Shown here: piece by piece, positions 62,659 to 64,000 of the stretch | Numbering within the stretch: position 1 is the stretch's first letter | Layout of the letters: every line of letters begins with the position of its first letter | Source: Bradyrhizobium canariense | Lineage (GTDB): Bacteria > Pseudomonadota > Alphaproteobacteria > Rhizobiales > Xanthobacteraceae | Direction: 5' to 3' | DNA length: 64,000 bases | NCBI RefSeq assembly: GCF_900105125.1 | Contig: NZ_LT629750.1 | Span: 4,739,001 to 4,803,000 of the forward strand | The notes under the pieces: model-generated | What the model was told of the DNA's origin: nothing | Database searches by the model: none | Seen by the model: only the letters and a program-made list of their open reading frames with translations | Program-made: the position numbers and the translations under genes

Positions 62659-64000
62659 GTGACCGAGACCGTTGCTGCAATTGTCGCCGCCCATCGGGCC
62701 GGCACGATGATGCCCGCGCCGACCATAGCGCGTTGTTATCAGCGCATCCGCGATTACAACGATCCGGCGGTCTTTATCAGCCTGCGCGACGAAAAGGACG
62801 CGCTGGCGGAGGCGGCAACACTCAGCTCAAAAGACCCCGCGCGGCTTCCGCTGTACGGCGTTCCCGTTGCGGTAAAGGACAATATCGACGTCGCGGGATT
62901 GCCGACCACCGCCGCCTGCCCGGCCTTCGCCTACTCGCCTTCACGCGATGCAACGTCGGTGGCGCGGCTGCGCGCGGCCGGCGCGATCATCATCGGCAAG
63001 ACCAATCTCGATCAGTTCGCCACCGGTCTCGTCGGTGTGCGCTCGCCCTATGGCATTCCCAAGAACCCGATGCGCGGCGATTTGATTCCGGGCGGATCGA
63101 GTTCGGGTTCGGCCGTGGCTGTTTCCGCCGGACTGGTGCCGCTGGCCCTGGGCACCGACACCGCGGGCTCCGGTCGCGTGCCCGCCATGCTCAACAACAT
63201 CATCGGGCTGAAGCCAAGCCTCGGATTGATTTCCACCTCAGGCGTGGTACCGGCGTGCCGGACGTTAGACTGCGTGTCGATTTTTTCGCTGACCACGGAC
63301 GACGCGATGACGGCGCTCGCCGCGATGGCAGGCCCCGACGACGCCGATCCCTATTCGCGCGGCCGACCGCTGGCGCAGACGACGGCGTTTCCCGCCAACC
63401 TCAGGCTTGGCGTGCCGCGCAGCGGACAATTGATCTTCTTCGGCGACAAGGCTTCGGAACAAGCCTACGGCGAGGCGCTGAAGCGCTGGGCTTCGCTTGG
63501 CGCCACGCTGGTCGAATTCGATCTCGAGCCGTGTTATGAGACGGCACGGCTGCTGTATGAAGGACCGTGGATCGCGGAGCGCTATCTGGTGATCCGCGAT
63601 CTGCTGGCGTCGTCGCCGGAGGCGATCCACCCGGTGACACGCGAGATCACGCTGCCCGGCGCGCGGCTGACCGCGGCCGACACTTTTGCCGCGCTGTATC
63701 GATTGCAGGCCTTGCGCAAGCTCAGCGAGCACACTTTCGCAAATCTCGACGCGCTGGTGCTGCCGACCGCGCCGACCGCCTACAGCACCGCGCAGGTGCT
63801 GGCCAATCCGATCGAACTCAACAGCCGGCTCGGCACCTACACCAATTTCGTCAATCTGCTCGACCTCTGCGGCCTTGCCTTGCCGGCCGCGATGCGGCCG
63901 GACGATATCCCGTTCGGCATTACCCTTCTGGCGCCCGGCGGGCAGGACGCGCAGCTTGCAAGCATCGGCCGCGTGTTCCATGCCGATACTAGGCTGCCGC
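62659..64000 (+). CDS. Allophanate hydrolase, N-terminal part
   Basis: Starts at GTG 62659 behind AGGGCGG and is open to the window end (447 codons seen). It is an amidase-signature enzyme: YGVPVAVKDNIDVAGLPTTAACPAFAYSP gives the catalytic Lys, PGGSSSGSAVAVSAGLVPLALGTDTAGSGRVPAMLNNIIGLKPS the two catalytic Ser and the GSGR block. The PTTAACPAFAY stretch and Gly-Ser-Gly-Arg replacing the usual GSIR are features of AtzF/DUR2-type allophanate hydrolases. It splits allophanate into ammonia and CO2. It follows the permease by 54 bp as the third gene of the operon. Confidence 0.88.
   Translation, partial: MTETVAAIVAAHRAGTMMPAPTIARCYQRIRDYNDPAVFISLRDEKDALAEAATLSSKDPARLPLYGVPVAVKDNIDVAGLPTTAACPAFAYSPSRDATSVARLRAAGAIIIGKTNLDQFATGLVGVRSPYGIPKNPMRGDLIPGGSSSGSAVAVSAGLVPLALGTDTAGSGRVPAMLNNIIGLKPSLGLISTSGVVPACRTLDCVSIFSLTTDDAMTALAAMAGPDDADPYSRGRPLAQTTAFPANLRLGVPRSGQLIFFGDKASEQAYGEALKRWASLGATLVEFDLEPCYETARLLYEGPWIAERYLVIRDLLASSPEAIHPVTREITLPGARLTAADTFAALYRLQALRKLSEHTFANLDALVLPTAPTAYSTAQVLANPIELNSRLGTYTNFVNLLDLCGLALPAAMRPDDIPFGITLLAPGGQDAQLASIGRVFHADTRLP

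Overview
The window is high-GC alphaproteobacterial DNA, most like Bradyrhizobium or a close relative in the Nitrobacteraceae. The reasons are a GcrA-type cell-cycle regulator, a SAM-II riboswitch in front of metZ, an aerobic benzoyl-CoA (box) pathway, small proteins that look typical of that genus, and dispersed 100-140 bp palindromic repeats (ends CGTCATTCCGG / CCGGAATGACG). The genus is an inference from content; no search was run. The sequence looks like ordinary chromosome with one clear mobile insertion. No prophage, CRISPR array, rRNA or replication origin was seen.

Layout. 1-6500: the end of an FAD-binding dehydrogenase, a GGDEF/EAL signalling protein, an ECF sigma factor followed by a DUF4142 protein and a cupredoxin, then small orphan proteins. 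6500-16100: thioesterase, amidohydrolase, MFS transporter, tRNA-Gly(CCC), Ogt-type DNA methyltransferase, AraC regulator, VOC and SRPBCC proteins, a Gly/Met-rich exported protein, a MATE pump and a sorbosone-dehydrogenase-like lipoprotein. 16100-27200: Dcd, a SAM-II riboswitch with metZ, an opgC plus two SGNH-hydrolase operon, apaG, hslO, argD-argF and gcrA. 27370-35230: the phosphate regulon (phoR, pstSCAB, phoU, phoB, all on the minus strand) with a Pho box before pstS and a YbhN/LPG-synthase-like membrane protein upstream. 35550-39400: an OmpA/BON protein with a small membrane partner, a polysaccharide deacetylase and an SDR.

39590-55480 is a benzoate catabolism island: boxB, boxC, an alpha/beta hydrolase, benzoate-CoA ligase, the divergent regulator boxR, and a five-gene branched-chain-type ABC importer that probably brings in the aromatic acid. 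Ligase makes benzoyl-CoA, BoxB epoxidises it and BoxC opens the ring. The BoxB reductase (boxA) and the semialdehyde dehydrogenase are not in the window. A 3,708-bp IS1595-family transposon (42986-46693, perfect 24-bp inverted repeats, 8-bp target duplication) sits in the boxC upstream region. It carries a HEPN-like protein, a tiny basic protein, a two-helix membrane protein coupled to a SinR/Cas2-like protein, and a HigBA toxin-antitoxin pair. This cargo is the best candidate for an undescribed system here.

55800-64000: an ECF sigma factor with a SnoaL-like tail and a small partner protein, an unusual single reading frame joining an MFS pump to a type II NADH dehydrogenase, and a putative biuret/allophanate nitrogen-scavenging operon (cysteine hydrolase, NCS2-like permease, allophanate hydrolase running off the end) behind a near-perfect sigma-54 promoter.
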